A stretch of 64,000 nt of DNA. Origin: JAEUJM01 sp044221555 (GTDB lineage: Bacteria; Actinomycetota; Acidimicrobiia; Acidimicrobiales; DATDAH01). Positions 25,901 through 33,268 of the stretch are shown one piece after another. How positions within the stretch are numbered: the first letter of the stretch is position 1; each line of letters opens with the position of its first letter. The translations under genes were made by a program, and so were the position numbers. The notes beneath the pieces are model-generated. The model saw nothing but the letters and a program-made list of their open reading frames with translations, was not told the DNA's origin and did not search any database. Location: contig JBGAOY010000007.1 of assembly GCA_044221555.1 (NCBI GenBank), positions 1 to 64,000 of the forward strand, written 5' to 3'.

Positions 25901-27987
25901 CCCGAGACATCGCGCACCATCCGGTCGGCCAGGCCGGGTTCGAGATCCAGCCCGGCGCGTCGGGCCGGCCCCTCGATCACCGACCGCAGTGCGACGTCGT
26001 CCATGGGGCCGAGCAGCACGTTGGTCGACTCGAGCGCCGCGGCCAGCCCTCCCAGCGCCGCGCACTGACCGTAGAAGTCGGCGCGGAGCACCAGCACCAC
26101 CAGCGCCCGCCCCCCCGGCACCGTGGCCCCGTGCAGCAGCGTCTCGACGAAGCGCTCGCGCTCCCCGTCGTCCTGGCAGGCGGTGAAGATCTCCTCGAAC
26201 TGGTCGACGACGAGCACGACCCGTGCGGGCCCGCCCGTGCCATCGAGCGCCTGCAGCACCTCGTCGAGGCCGGTCGGGCCCGACTCCAGCGCGGCCATGG
26301 TGGTGCCGACCGATCCACCGGTGAGCCCGGCCAGGCCACCGGCCAGCTCGAGCAGTGGGTGAGGGCCGGCGTTGAAGAGCACGACGGGCCACGTGGCGCT
26401 TCCCGCCAGGGCGCCGCGGGCGAGGGCGGGCAGCAGCCCCGCCCGCACCAGCGAAGACTTCCCGGACCCCGAGGCACCCACCACCGCCAGCAGGCGGGCG
26501 GCCGCCACCCGCCCGAGCACCGCGGCCACGTCGTCGTCCCGCCCGAAGAACTGGTCGGCGTCGTCGGCCTGGTAGGCCAACAGCCCCTTGTAGGGCGACG
26601 CGCCGGCGAGTGCCCGGCGGACCGCATCGGCCTGGTCGGGTCCGCCGAGTGCCCCACTGGCGGCGAGACGCTCGCCGGTCTCGATCACCAGGCGGGGGCT
26701 GCCACCCGTCTCCCCACGGACCTGCGCCACCACGTCGGCGGACAGGCGGTCGGGGCTGCCACCCTGCCGGGCGAGCACACGCGAGAGGAGGTCGCCCACC
26801 GCGTCGTCGGCGAGGCCGGTGAGCTCGACGCGCTCGGTCGCATCCACCGTGGGGGACGCCAGCCCGGCGGCGGTGTGGGCGAGACCGACGATCAGCAGGG
26901 CGGCGTCGGTGGCGACGAGGCGCTCGGCGACGGCGACGGTGCGCTCGTCGGCGGCGTCGGCCGCGTCGATCACCATCAGCATCGGGGCACCCGCCGTCGC
27001 CCGGGCCACAACCGCGACGACGGCGTCGGCCAGCCTCTCGGCGTCCACCGACGTCGACGGGCCCACCAACTCGGGCAACCGTGCCGACAGCGACGGCACG
27101 AGGGTGACGAGCGTGGCGGCGTCGGGACCGACCACCGCTCGGAGGCGCTCGGGGGTGACCGCCGCCGCCCACCACCGCAAGGCATCGGCGAACGGTCCGA
27201 GAGGACGGGGCGGGTCGTCGTCCGCCCGCCCGTAGAGCGCCACGCCGGCGGTGCCCGCGAACCCACGCTGCACCCGGTCCGCCATCTCGGCGGCCAGCCG
27301 CGATGTCCCCATGCCGCGCTCGCCCACCACACAGACCAGGCGGGCGCCACCGCCATCGACCACGGCCGTCCATTCCTGCTCGAGCCGAGCCATCTCGTCC
27401 GCACGGCCCACCAGGGGCCATGCCGACGACTCCAGCGCCGATGGCAACGGCACATCGGGCGATCCCGGATCGGGCTCCCAGGCCACCTCGGACGCCGGCA
27501 GCGGCTCAGGAAAGCCCTTGAGCTCGAGCGCACCCACGGGGGTGAACTCGAAGCCACCGCGGTTGCCCAGAAGCACCCGGACCACGTCGTTCACCAGGAT
27601 CGTGCCGGGGCGGGCCTTGGACTCGAGGCGGGCCGCCTCGAACAGCGGCGTGCCCGACCAGTCGTCGTCGAGCCGCGACGCCTCGCCCACGGAGATCCCC
27701 ACCCGGATCTGCAGCCGCAGCAGCGGGTCGTCGCGGCCCATCCGGTCGACGGCCCGCTGCATGTCGATGGCGCTCGCCACCGCCGCCGCCGCCGACAGGG
27801 TGAACACCACCACGAGGCCGTCGCCCATCGTGCGCAGCACCTCGCCGCCGTGGCGATGGACCGCCTCCTGCATGTGCGCCTGGTAGCGCCGGGTCAGTTC
27901 GTCGTTGGCGTCGTCACCGATCCGGTGCAGCAGATCCGTCGATCCGACGAGGTCGACGAAGAGGAAGGCCACCGTCTCCGTCGCCAC
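22981..27987 (-). CDS. Class III cyclase-domain / dual NTPase / WD40 membrane signalling protein (copy 1)
   Basis: A 1668-residue protein. Residues 1-180 are a class III nucleotidyl cyclase domain with metal Asp residues in FLFVDLVGST and TMGDGLVVVF. The segment normally read VNxAARL is LFEAARL, so the transition-state Asn is missing. A first AAA-like NTPase follows with a degraded Walker A (GERGMGTS, Lys replaced by Thr, near residue 224). From about residue 460 an nSTAND1-type NTPase has an intact Walker A (GASGSGKSS near 506) and Walker B (VVDQFEE near 597). A transmembrane helix lies near residues 915-937 and a long WD40-like propeller ends in ACRLAGRNLTQQEW. The GTG at 27987 is leaderless. 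Likely a ligand- or stress-sensing hub; output unproven. Confidence 0.85.
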   Translation of the reverse strand: MATETVAFLFVDLVGSTDLLHRIGDDANDELTRRYQAHMQEAVHRHGGEVLRTMGDGLVVVFTLSAAAAVASAIDMQRAVDRMGRDDPLLRLQIRVGISVGEASRLDDDWSGTPLFEAARLESKARPGTILVNDVVRVLLGNRGGFEFTPVGALELKGFPEPLPASEVAWEPDPGSPDVPLPSALESSAWPLVGRADEMARLEQEWTAVVDGGGARLVCVVGERGMGTSRLAAEMADRVQRGFAGTAGVALYGRADDDPPRPLGPFADALRWWAAAVTPERLRAVVGPDAATLVTLVPSLSARLPELVGPSTSVDAERLADAVVAVVARATAGAPMLMVIDAADAADERTVAVAERLVATDAALLIVGLAHTAAGLASPTVDATERVELTGLADDAVGDLLSRVLARQGGSPDRLSADVVAQVRGETGGSPRLVIETGERLAASGALGGPDQADAVRRALAGASPYKGLLAYQADDADQFFGRDDDVAAVLGRVAAARLLAVVGASGSGKSSLVRAGLLPALARGALAGSATWPVVLFNAGPHPLLELAGGLAGLTGGSVGTTMAALESGPTGLDEVLQALDGTGGPARVVLVVDQFEEIFTACQDDGERERFVETLLHGATVPGGRALVVLVLRADFYGQCAALGGLAAALESTNVLLGPMDDVALRSVIEGPARRAGLDLEPGLADRMVRDVSGEPGALPLLSHALYETWERREHRTLTLAGYRDAGGARGAIAHTAETVYEERLDADQRRLAHDLFLRLTELGEGTEDTRRRVERAELTARAHDDRGFDELIELLVDARLLIVSETTVEVAHEALIREWPRLRDWLDEDRDTLRTLRSLDHAATEWDLGGRDAADLYRGPRLAAAVDAATKGPSSTALTETEAAFLAASQEAEAAERRAAEEQAAVQARQNRRLRRLLAGVGVLLVLALAASLIAVQQRSKAAQRTADADFQRLVSQSLNVVDSNNSLGFLLALEAVDAEDVPVSRSALLSTLERQRSFLGYNIVAAVPTQSALLDDHTAVYGTAEGQVGFADLDSGLDRAPLVRLGDRPRAPITVWVADDPSRRPTAPVIVARADTGRISRIDPATHAVSGAPIDAGGPVFALATSERLGLIAAGRADGTVGLWRLADGRAVGELPAPTDPTETPAALGADDANALYGAGRAPIGAGDPVALAFSPTAPQLAVQRPDGAVEIWDAAGQGRQRQVDGDAVDTTPSYGVLRYRPDGRQVIEFDANSIGGIRAIDPTTARVEWTVPEQQGTTMGLAYRPDGDLLYTTNVTGLILARDPDTGRVRTTVADAGVDMSAGLMVTSDSEEIVATSFTGRRLGRWSLSGSGAIVRSFGRPGQIAAGLSPDGRLLLAASGDQVPFLDYSLWDPANGRALIDRLPMGLAQFSGNDRVVALFDDLTAGQYDVREERRIPPRLELDYTGFLSAEVNAVNPFVALLRSTGSVEFFDTDGRSPYPPLEVDVSTGSVHLSGDNRLLAADSSAANSSGVSVYDVRTGDRVAGPIPDSEVSQFSTDGESIYVSSPSGAVRQLALPGLREIRVVVPSGQPAIGIGHDRDDTLVLVSDVSQHVRLYDSRAQTQLGDSLQGSTASYVFNGELARSGEFMALGGPDGLEVWDLQEARWRTAACRLAGRNLTQQEWDTYLPNAGAYRKTCPQWPAG

Positions 27988-27994
27988 TGCCCCA

Positions 27995-28000
27995 AGCGTA
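27995..28000 (-). promoter_or_regulatory. -10 box for leaderless cyclase/STAND gene copy 1
   Basis: On the minus strand TACGCT lies 7 nt before GTG 27987. This decides that start over an in-frame ATG at 28041. Confidence 0.55.
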
Positions 28001-28159
28001 GGCGACCCTCCTCCGCCGGGCCGGGCGGTCGGGACCGGCACCCGGTGCCGAGAGCGACGCGCGGCGCGAGAACGACGCGAGAACGACGCTCGATGCCCGT
28101 ACCGGGCGCTCAGACCGGCCCGCTCGGTGGCAAAGACGGGAATTTCTTCGCTGTAACAC

Positions 28160-28188
28160 TTGACTTCGGACCGACATATTCGTAATCT
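28160..28188 (+). promoter_or_regulatory. Near-consensus housekeeping promoter facing a gene-free stretch
   Basis: TTGACT (28160-28165), 17 nt, then TAATCT (28183-28188), in the most AT-rich patch of the window. No plus-strand ORF follows; transcription from about 28195 would make the candidate RNA listed next. Confidence 0.75.
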
Positions 28189-28194
28189 GATCGC

Positions 28195-28359
28195 AACGTT
28201 CGAAACCGAGCCGCTGTCGGCGCCAACGACGTCTCCGACAGCACCCCCCTCCCCCCTATGGCTCGGTGGGCGACGATCGCTGAGGTGCCGTCTCCGGTGA
28301 GCGGGTCAAGTCCGCCCGCGCCCCGCTCACCGGGACGGCGTCTCAGTTCTTCTCTTCTC
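28195..28359 (+). ncRNA. Candidate small RNA with C-rich segment
   Basis: About 165 nt downstream of the strong promoter there is no coding potential on the plus strand but much structure. ACCGAGCC (28205-28212) pairs with GGCTCGGT (28260-28267). Inside, CTGTCGG (28214-28220) pairs with CCGACAG (28235-28241). Two runs of six C separated by one T (28244-28256) are left unpaired. The end is a 25-bp terminator-like hairpin. Unpaired C-runs are the business end of several actinobacterial and firmicute sRNAs, where they pair with G-rich ribosome sites. Two C-runs recall the actinobacterial 6C RNA, but here they are adjacent rather than in two hairpin loops, so I do not assign that family. Confidence 0.6.
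28280..28359 (+). terminator. 25-bp hairpin followed by pyrimidine tract
   Basis: 28280-28305 pairs with 28322-28346 with one bulged T and two G-T wobbles; the loop is 16 nt. TTCTTCTCTTCTC follows. It would end the candidate sRNA and could also stop minus-strand transcription from the CNBD gene. Confidence 0.7.
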
Positions 28360-28391
28360 GCCGCTATGCCCGGCGATGTCCGAGGTGGGGC

Positions 28392-28811
28392 TCAGTGGCC
28401 CCGGGCCTGGCGCAGCTCCCCGGCCAGGCCGGCCAGCAGCTGCTCGGCGATGTCGGGGAACTCGCGGAGCAGGGTGCGGAACATCCGCACGCCCAGCACC
28501 GCCACCGTGATGGGGCCCTTGGCGCGCACCGTGGCGCTGCGGGGCTGGCCATCCAGGAGGGCCAGCTCGCCGAAGTAGTCGCCGGCGGACGCCTCGGTGA
28601 GCCCGTCGCCGTCGCGCTCGACGGTGGCCGTCCCCTCGAGGATCACGAAGAACGCGTCGCCCGGCCCGCCCTGGGTGATGATCTCGGTGCCGTCGGCCAG
28701 ATCCACCACCTCGACGTGGCGGGCCACGGTGGCCAGCTCACGCTTGGTGCAGCGCGCGAACAGGCCCACGCCGGCGAGTGCTTCGGTGAGCTCCTTGCGC
28801 CGCCCCATCAC
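28392..28811 (-). CDS. Cyclic nucleotide-binding domain protein
   Basis: A 139-residue single CNBD. The phosphate-binding cassette reads DYFGELALLDGQPRSATVRA (near residues 78-97), with the Gly-Glu pair and the Arg that contact the ribose and phosphate of cAMP or cGMP. The preceding barrel includes GTEIITQGGPGDAFFVILEGTATVERDG. There is no HTH or catalytic domain, so it may gate a partner protein. It is upstream of, and on the same strand as, the giant cyclase-domain gene, separated by the sRNA region; a shared second-messenger role is inferred from this proximity. ATG 28811 (or the adjacent ATG 28808) is the start. Confidence 0.88.
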   Translation of the reverse strand: MMGRRKELTEALAGVGLFARCTKRELATVARHVEVVDLADGTEIITQGGPGDAFFVILEGTATVERDGDGLTEASAGDYFGELALLDGQPRSATVRAKGPITVAVLGVRMFRTLLREFPDIAEQLLAGLAGELRQARGH

Positions 28812-28860
28812 CGCGACCCTAGTGGCCCGGCAGGGCCGACGACGGCTGCCTCGGCCCCGG

Positions 28861-30015
28861 TCAACCGTGCAGCGTGACGGTGCGCGGGGCGCCGGCGCCG
28901 ACCGCGTTGAGGGCCCGCACCGTCGCCGTGAACGGCTGACCGGGAGCCAACCCCTCGAGGGCCAGCGAGCGGGCGCCCGCGTTCACCTCGACCGGGGAAC
29001 CGCCCGGCGCCACCCGCACGCGGTAGCCCGTGATCGGGGTGCCGCCATCGAAGAACGGGGGTCGCCAGAGCAGCACCGGCACGTCGTCGCGGCGCACGAC
29101 GTGGACCTTCCGGGGCGCATCGGGCGCGGTGTCGGGGTCGAGGTAGGGCGTGATGAAGTCGTACTCGGCGTCGACCCTCGCGTAGACCGCGGGCAGCGTG
29201 GACAGACCGCAGTACCCGCTGTTGAAGCTGACCAGCCCGATGACCGTCGCCACGCCGGCGTCGTCGGCCACCAGGCCGCCGCCACCGTCGCCGCCACAGG
29301 CGTCGGGAACGCCGGCCTCGAGGTCACCGGCGCACAGGTGCTGGGCCGCGTCGAACGTGGTGCCGTAGGAGGCGGCGCACTCCACCGGGTCGATGACGGG
29401 CAGCGTGGCCTCGTTCAGCACCGACGACGGCGGCGTGTTGTAGTTCTGCGACGTGAGCCCGAAGCCGGTCAGCACCGCGGGAACGCCCGGCGCCCGCAGC
29501 GCCGCCTGTTCGGGGGTCGCCACCGCCGCCGGCGTGGCCGTCACGCTGGACGCCAACTGCAGGATCGCCACGTTGTGCGACCGGGTGGCCGGGTCGAACT
29601 GCGGGTCGTAGACGATGCGGCGCACGCCGACCCGCTCGCCGTCGACCGCCAGGCCGAGGTCGGTGCCCCCCACGATCACGTCGATGTCGTCGGCGCTGTC
29701 GATGCGGTAGCGGGTGGGCACGTCGACGAACACGCAGTGGGCGGCGGTCAGCACCGTGTCGGGCGAGATCAGCACCCCGCCGCAGCGCAGCGCCCGGATG
29801 GGCAGCCCCGGGATTGCCGTCCGCACGATCGCCACGCTGTACGGGTACTCGCCGGCGTCGGCCGGCGTGCCGCCGATGATGCCCGGGTGCGCCTGGCCGG
29901 GGGCACCGTCGGTCGCCAGCGCCGGCGTGACACCTGCCGGCCCGAGCAGGCCGACGAGGCCCAGGAGCCCGACCATCGCCACGAGAAGGAAGCGCACCCC
30001 CCGTCGGCCCCTCAT
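28861..30015 (-). CDS. Secreted trypsin-fold pseudoprotease with FN3 domain (third of trio)
   Basis: A 384-residue protein with a signal peptide ending near PALATDG. The trypsin fold starts at GIIGGTPADAGEYPYSVAI, and the catalytic His is kept in LTAAHC. The Asp motif reads RSHNVAILQL (Asp to Asn, codon 29572-29574), and the serine loop reads CGGDGGGGLV instead of GDSGGPL (Ser to Gly, codon 29284-29286). It should therefore be inactive as a serine protease. A fibronectin-III-like domain (PDAPRKVHVVRRDDVPVLLW to the end) closes the protein. Its ATG overlaps the previous gene's TGA (ATGA), so it is translated with the two proteins upstream. Confidence 0.87.
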   Translation of the reverse strand: MRGRRGVRFLLVAMVGLLGLVGLLGPAGVTPALATDGAPGQAHPGIIGGTPADAGEYPYSVAIVRTAIPGLPIRALRCGGVLISPDTVLTAAHCVFVDVPTRYRIDSADDIDVIVGGTDLGLAVDGERVGVRRIVYDPQFDPATRSHNVAILQLASSVTATPAAVATPEQAALRAPGVPAVLTGFGLTSQNYNTPPSSVLNEATLPVIDPVECAASYGTTFDAAQHLCAGDLEAGVPDACGGDGGGGLVADDAGVATVIGLVSFNSGYCGLSTLPAVYARVDAEYDFITPYLDPDTAPDAPRKVHVVRRDDVPVLLWRPPFFDGGTPITGYRVRVAPGGSPVEVNAGARSLALEGLAPGQPFTATVRALNAVGAGAPRTVTLHG

Positions 30016-31169
30016 GGCACGCGCACCATCACGGATCGGGCCGGGCCGACGCCCACGGCGTTCAGGGCACGGACGGCGAAGGTGTAGCGACCGGGCGGGA
30101 GGGCCGGGAGGTCGACGGCCCGGGCGGTGGCCGGCGCCTCGACCACCGGCCCGCCGGGGCGCACCTTCACCCGATAGCCGGTGATGGCCGTGCCACCGTC
30201 GAAGTAGGGCGGCCGCCATCGGACGGAGGTCGAGGCCCCGGACGGGGCCGCCGACACCCGCCGGGGCGCGTCGGGAGCGGTGTCCGGATCGAGGTAGGGG
30301 TCGAGGAAGCCCCGAAGCGCGGCCACCCGCGCGTACACGCCCGGGTACAGCGGCACGCCGCAGTAGTCGTCCCAACTCGTGACCCCGACGAGCAGCGGCG
30401 ACCCGGCGTCGTCGACGACCAGCGGGCCGCCGTCCTCGCCCTGGTTGCCGTCACAGGTGACCGAGCCGGTGGCCAGGTCGCCGGCGCACACCATCGTTGA
30501 GGACTGGTAGTCCGAGCCGTAGGCCTGGTCGCACTCGGTGTCGCTGATGATGGGTGTGTCGGCGTGGAGCAGGACGTCCGACTGGGGCTGTCCGTTGCCC
30601 TGGAAGCCCCAGCCCATGGCGGTGGCCACGGTGCCGGCGTCCCAGAGGTCGTCCTGGCCCGGGCCGGCGAGAGCGACCGGCGCCTCGGCCGCGTTCCCCG
30701 CCAGTTGCAGCACGGCGACGTCGGCGGCGAGCGTGGTGGGGTCGAAGTCGGGATGGAGCCGCACCCGGCGCACCGAGAGCCGCTCGCCGGCGAACCCCAC
30801 GTTGAGGTTGGGGTCGCCGGCGGCGATCGTCAGCCGGCCCGGCGAGATGACGGCCAGCCCGCCGGCGGTCTGCTCGATCACGCAGTGGGCGGCGGTGAGC
30901 ACGGTGTCGGGCGAGATCAACACCCCCGCGCAGATGAGGTCGATCAGGGGCACGCCGTTGTCCCCGTTGTCAGGGTCGACGAGCATGGCCACCGCGAACG
31001 GGTACTGGCCCTGGGTTGCCGGAGTGCCGCCGACGATCCCCGGCGGCGGGGCTTCGGCCGGCGGCGCCGTGCCGGCACCCTCCTGGGCGGCCGTCGGCGC
31101 CAGACCGGCGAGTTGGGCGGCACCGAGCACCAGGGCCAGCACGGCGAGTCGGAGTCGACGCACCCTCAC
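30012..31169 (-). CDS. Secreted trypsin-fold protein lacking catalytic Ser, with FN3 domain (second of trio)
   Basis: A 385-residue protein. A GTG at 31169, overlapping the upstream TGA as GTGA, opens a signal peptide (RLRLAVLALVLGAAQLAG). The protease domain from GIVGGTPATQGQYPFAVAM keeps His in LTAAHC and Asp in LAADVAVLQL. The serine motif is QGEDGGPLVV rather than GDSGGPL, so Ser is replaced by Asp (codon 30432-30434) and the preceding Asp by Glu. It is probably a pseudoprotease. A C-terminal FN3 domain starts at PDAPRRVSAAPSG. It is coupled on both sides, by GTGA and ATGA overlaps. Confidence 0.87.
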   Translation of the reverse strand: MRVRRLRLAVLALVLGAAQLAGLAPTAAQEGAGTAPPAEAPPPGIVGGTPATQGQYPFAVAMLVDPDNGDNGVPLIDLICAGVLISPDTVLTAAHCVIEQTAGGLAVISPGRLTIAAGDPNLNVGFAGERLSVRRVRLHPDFDPTTLAADVAVLQLAGNAAEAPVALAGPGQDDLWDAGTVATAMGWGFQGNGQPQSDVLLHADTPIISDTECDQAYGSDYQSSTMVCAGDLATGSVTCDGNQGEDGGPLVVDDAGSPLLVGVTSWDDYCGVPLYPGVYARVAALRGFLDPYLDPDTAPDAPRRVSAAPSGASTSVRWRPPYFDGGTAITGYRVKVRPGGPVVEAPATARAVDLPALPPGRYTFAVRALNAVGVGPARSVMVRVP

Positions 31170-32341
31170 GGGATCCGCACCTGGCTCGCCGCCCCGTCGC
31201 CCTCGCCGACGCCGTTCGCGGCCGACACGGTGACGGTGTAGGTCCGTCCGGCGGCGAACCGCCCGAGCGCCGCCGAGCGCGCCCCGGGCCCCACGTCGAG
31301 GCTGCGCCCACCGGGGTCGACCGCCACGTGGTAGCCGGTGATGATGGTGCCACCGTCGAACACGGGCGGCCGCCAGTGGACCGAGAGCGACCGGCCGGCG
31401 CGCGTCGCCACCACGTTCCGGGGCGCGTCCGGCGGTGAGTCCGGATCGAGATAGGGCTCGACCAGGTCGAGGTAGGACGTGATTCGGGTGAAGAGCGTCG
31501 GGGTGGGGGCGGTGCCGCACCCGTAGCCCCCGGAGGTGAGACCCACCTGCAGCGGGGTCCCGGCGTCGTCCACCACCAGTGGGCTGCCGCTGTCGCCCGA
31601 GCAATGCGCGGTGCGGGTGGGCCCGGTCGTGGGATCCTCGGTGCAGAAGAAGCTGGTCGCGTCGAAGTTCGTCCCGACGAAAGCGCCGCACTGGGCGTCG
31701 GAGAGGATGGGCTGGGTCACCTCGTTCAGGAACCGCGAGACCGGCGCGTAGTCGCCGGTGACGCCCCAGCCGCTCAGGGTCGCCGGCGTTCCCGGCGCCC
31801 ACAAGGCCTCCTGGCCGGCGTGCACGAGCGCCACGGGTGGGGCGAGCGCGTCCTCGGCCAGTTGCAGGACGGCGATGTCGTTCTGGAGGGTCACGTCGTC
31901 GTAGCCGAGGTCGGCCACGATCCGGCGCACGTGGATGCGCTGGCCGCCGCCGTGCGGTCCCAGGTCGTTGGTGCCGGACAGCACGTCGACCTGCGACGGC
32001 GCGATGTTGACGAGGCGGGCGCCCGAGGCGTCACGCACCCGCACGCAGTGGGCCGCGGTCAGCACCGTGTCGGGCGAGATGAGCGAGCCGCCGCATCGGA
32101 ACCCCCGCAGCGGCGCCCCGGGCCCGTACCCCGGCAGGGTGACGATGAGCGCCACCATGTAGGGGTACTCACCGGGGTCGGCCGGGTGGCCGTTCATGAT
32201 CTCCGGCGTGCCCGGCGAGGGGCCTCCGGCGCCGGCCGGCGGCGGCGACAACAGGGCGACGCAGACACCGATCACCAACGCCACCAGCAGCGCCCGCCGG
32301 CGAGCCCTCCGCCCGCCGTCGACGAATGCCTGTCGTGCCAC
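31166..32341 (-). CDS. Secreted trypsin-like serine protease with FN3 domain (first of trio)
   Basis: A 391-residue protein with an Arg-rich signal peptide (residues 1-41). The S1 domain has a full triad: His in LTAAHCVRV, Asp in QNDIAVLQL and Ser in CSGDSGSPLVV. The Asp in the substrate pocket position could not be placed by eye. An FN3 domain (PDAPRNVVATRAG onward) follows. As the first gene of the translationally coupled trio it is the only one with an intact active site. It may process or pair with the two inactive relatives. The start is GTG 32341 with GGGG-rich sequence just upstream. Confidence 0.9.
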   Translation of the reverse strand: MARQAFVDGGRRARRRALLVALVIGVCVALLSPPPAGAGGPSPGTPEIMNGHPADPGEYPYMVALIVTLPGYGPGAPLRGFRCGGSLISPDTVLTAAHCVRVRDASGARLVNIAPSQVDVLSGTNDLGPHGGGQRIHVRRIVADLGYDDVTLQNDIAVLQLAEDALAPPVALVHAGQEALWAPGTPATLSGWGVTGDYAPVSRFLNEVTQPILSDAQCGAFVGTNFDATSFFCTEDPTTGPTRTAHCSGDSGSPLVVDDAGTPLQVGLTSGGYGCGTAPTPTLFTRITSYLDLVEPYLDPDSPPDAPRNVVATRAGRSLSVHWRPPVFDGGTIITGYHVAVDPGGRSLDVGPGARSAALGRFAAGRTYTVTVSAANGVGEGDGAASQVRIP

Positions 32342-32523
32342 CGCCCACCCCTACCTCGTCTCGCCCCACGGTCATCTTGGCACACCCGCACTCGACCTCG
32401 CCGCGGGTGTCGGGACGTGACTGCGAGCGTCAGCAAGGTGACAGACCGCACGACGCATCAGGCAGACCGTGCCGGTACGGGGTGAGGCGCCCGCCCCACC
32501 CCGGACGAACAGGAGAAGCGAAC

Positions 32524-32988
32524 ATGACCAAGACCAAGACCAAGATGCTGCTCTCCGCAGCGCTCGTGGCCGTCACCCTCATCGTCGGGGTGGCGGGTTC
32601 GGCCGGGGCGAGCGGCCGGACGTGGACCGTCGGCGAGCCGTTCGCCAGGCGGGCCCCCCTCGGGGCCGCCGTGGCGGGAGACGCGACCTGGCTGAGCCCG
32701 ACGATGGTGCGGTTCGAGAACCTTCAGATCCATGACTCGGACTCCGACAGCGCCCCCGCGGTGATGTACACCCGCATCCTCGGACGCGACGGATTCGAGT
32801 CCACAGGATGGAAGAACACCGCCCGCACGACGTCGCGGACCTGGGTGAACCACCGCAGCGTCGACCGCACCAGCACCGTGGGCCCCATCGTCACCGTCTT
32901 CGTGAAGATGTGCGAGGACAACGGCAATCCCAACACGGGCGCCGGGTGCTCACCCTGGGTGCCGCTGGACTACCCGGACTTCGACTGA
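32524..32988 (+). CDS. Small secreted protein, unknown function
   Basis: A 154-residue protein. A Lys/Thr-rich start (MTKTKTKM) and hydrophobic core end in a signal cleavage site near GSAGASG. The mature part is an unrecognised beta-type domain with a FENLQIHDSDSDSAPAVMYTRILGRDG patch and two cysteines (MCEDN and GCSPW) near the C-terminus. AGGAG lies 8 nt before ATG 32524. It diverges from the protease trio and is followed by a 16-bp hairpin terminator, so it is a single-gene unit. Confidence 0.75.
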   Translation: MTKTKTKMLLSAALVAVTLIVGVAGSAGASGRTWTVGEPFARRAPLGAAVAGDATWLSPTMVRFENLQIHDSDSDSAPAVMYTRILGRDGFESTGWKNTARTTSRTWVNHRSVDRTSTVGPIVTVFVKMCEDNGNPNTGAGCSPWVPLDYPDFD

Positions 32989-33048
32989 GCCGCTTCCACC
33001 GAGCCGGTTCCGGATCGGTGGAGATCCCAACCGCCCAGGCATGCACCC

Positions 33049-33084
33049 ACGGGACCCGGGCCGATCCGTCGGCCCGGGTCCCGT
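33049..33084 (+). terminator. 16-bp hairpin terminator
   Basis: 33049-33064 pairs perfectly with 33069-33084 around a TCCG loop, 60 bp after the small secreted protein gene. No T-run. Confidence 0.7.
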
Positions 33085-33268
33085 CGCGTCCTGCCAACAC
33101 CACGGCCGAGGCGGGCTCCCGGCACGGCTGGGTCGGCCGCGCCGACCAGGCAACCGCAGCTCGACGCACCTACGTGCCCGGTGTGTCAGCCCGACGACAG
33201 ACCGAGGGGCGGAAACGGCGGACGGTGGCCTCGTCGAGACCGCTCGACACGACCACGAGGAGCGCACC

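Noticed and set aside
28195..28359. Assignment of the RNA as a member of the 6C RNA family
   Set aside because: The two six-C runs are adjacent and unpaired, not each in its own hairpin loop, so the family structure is not matched by eye.
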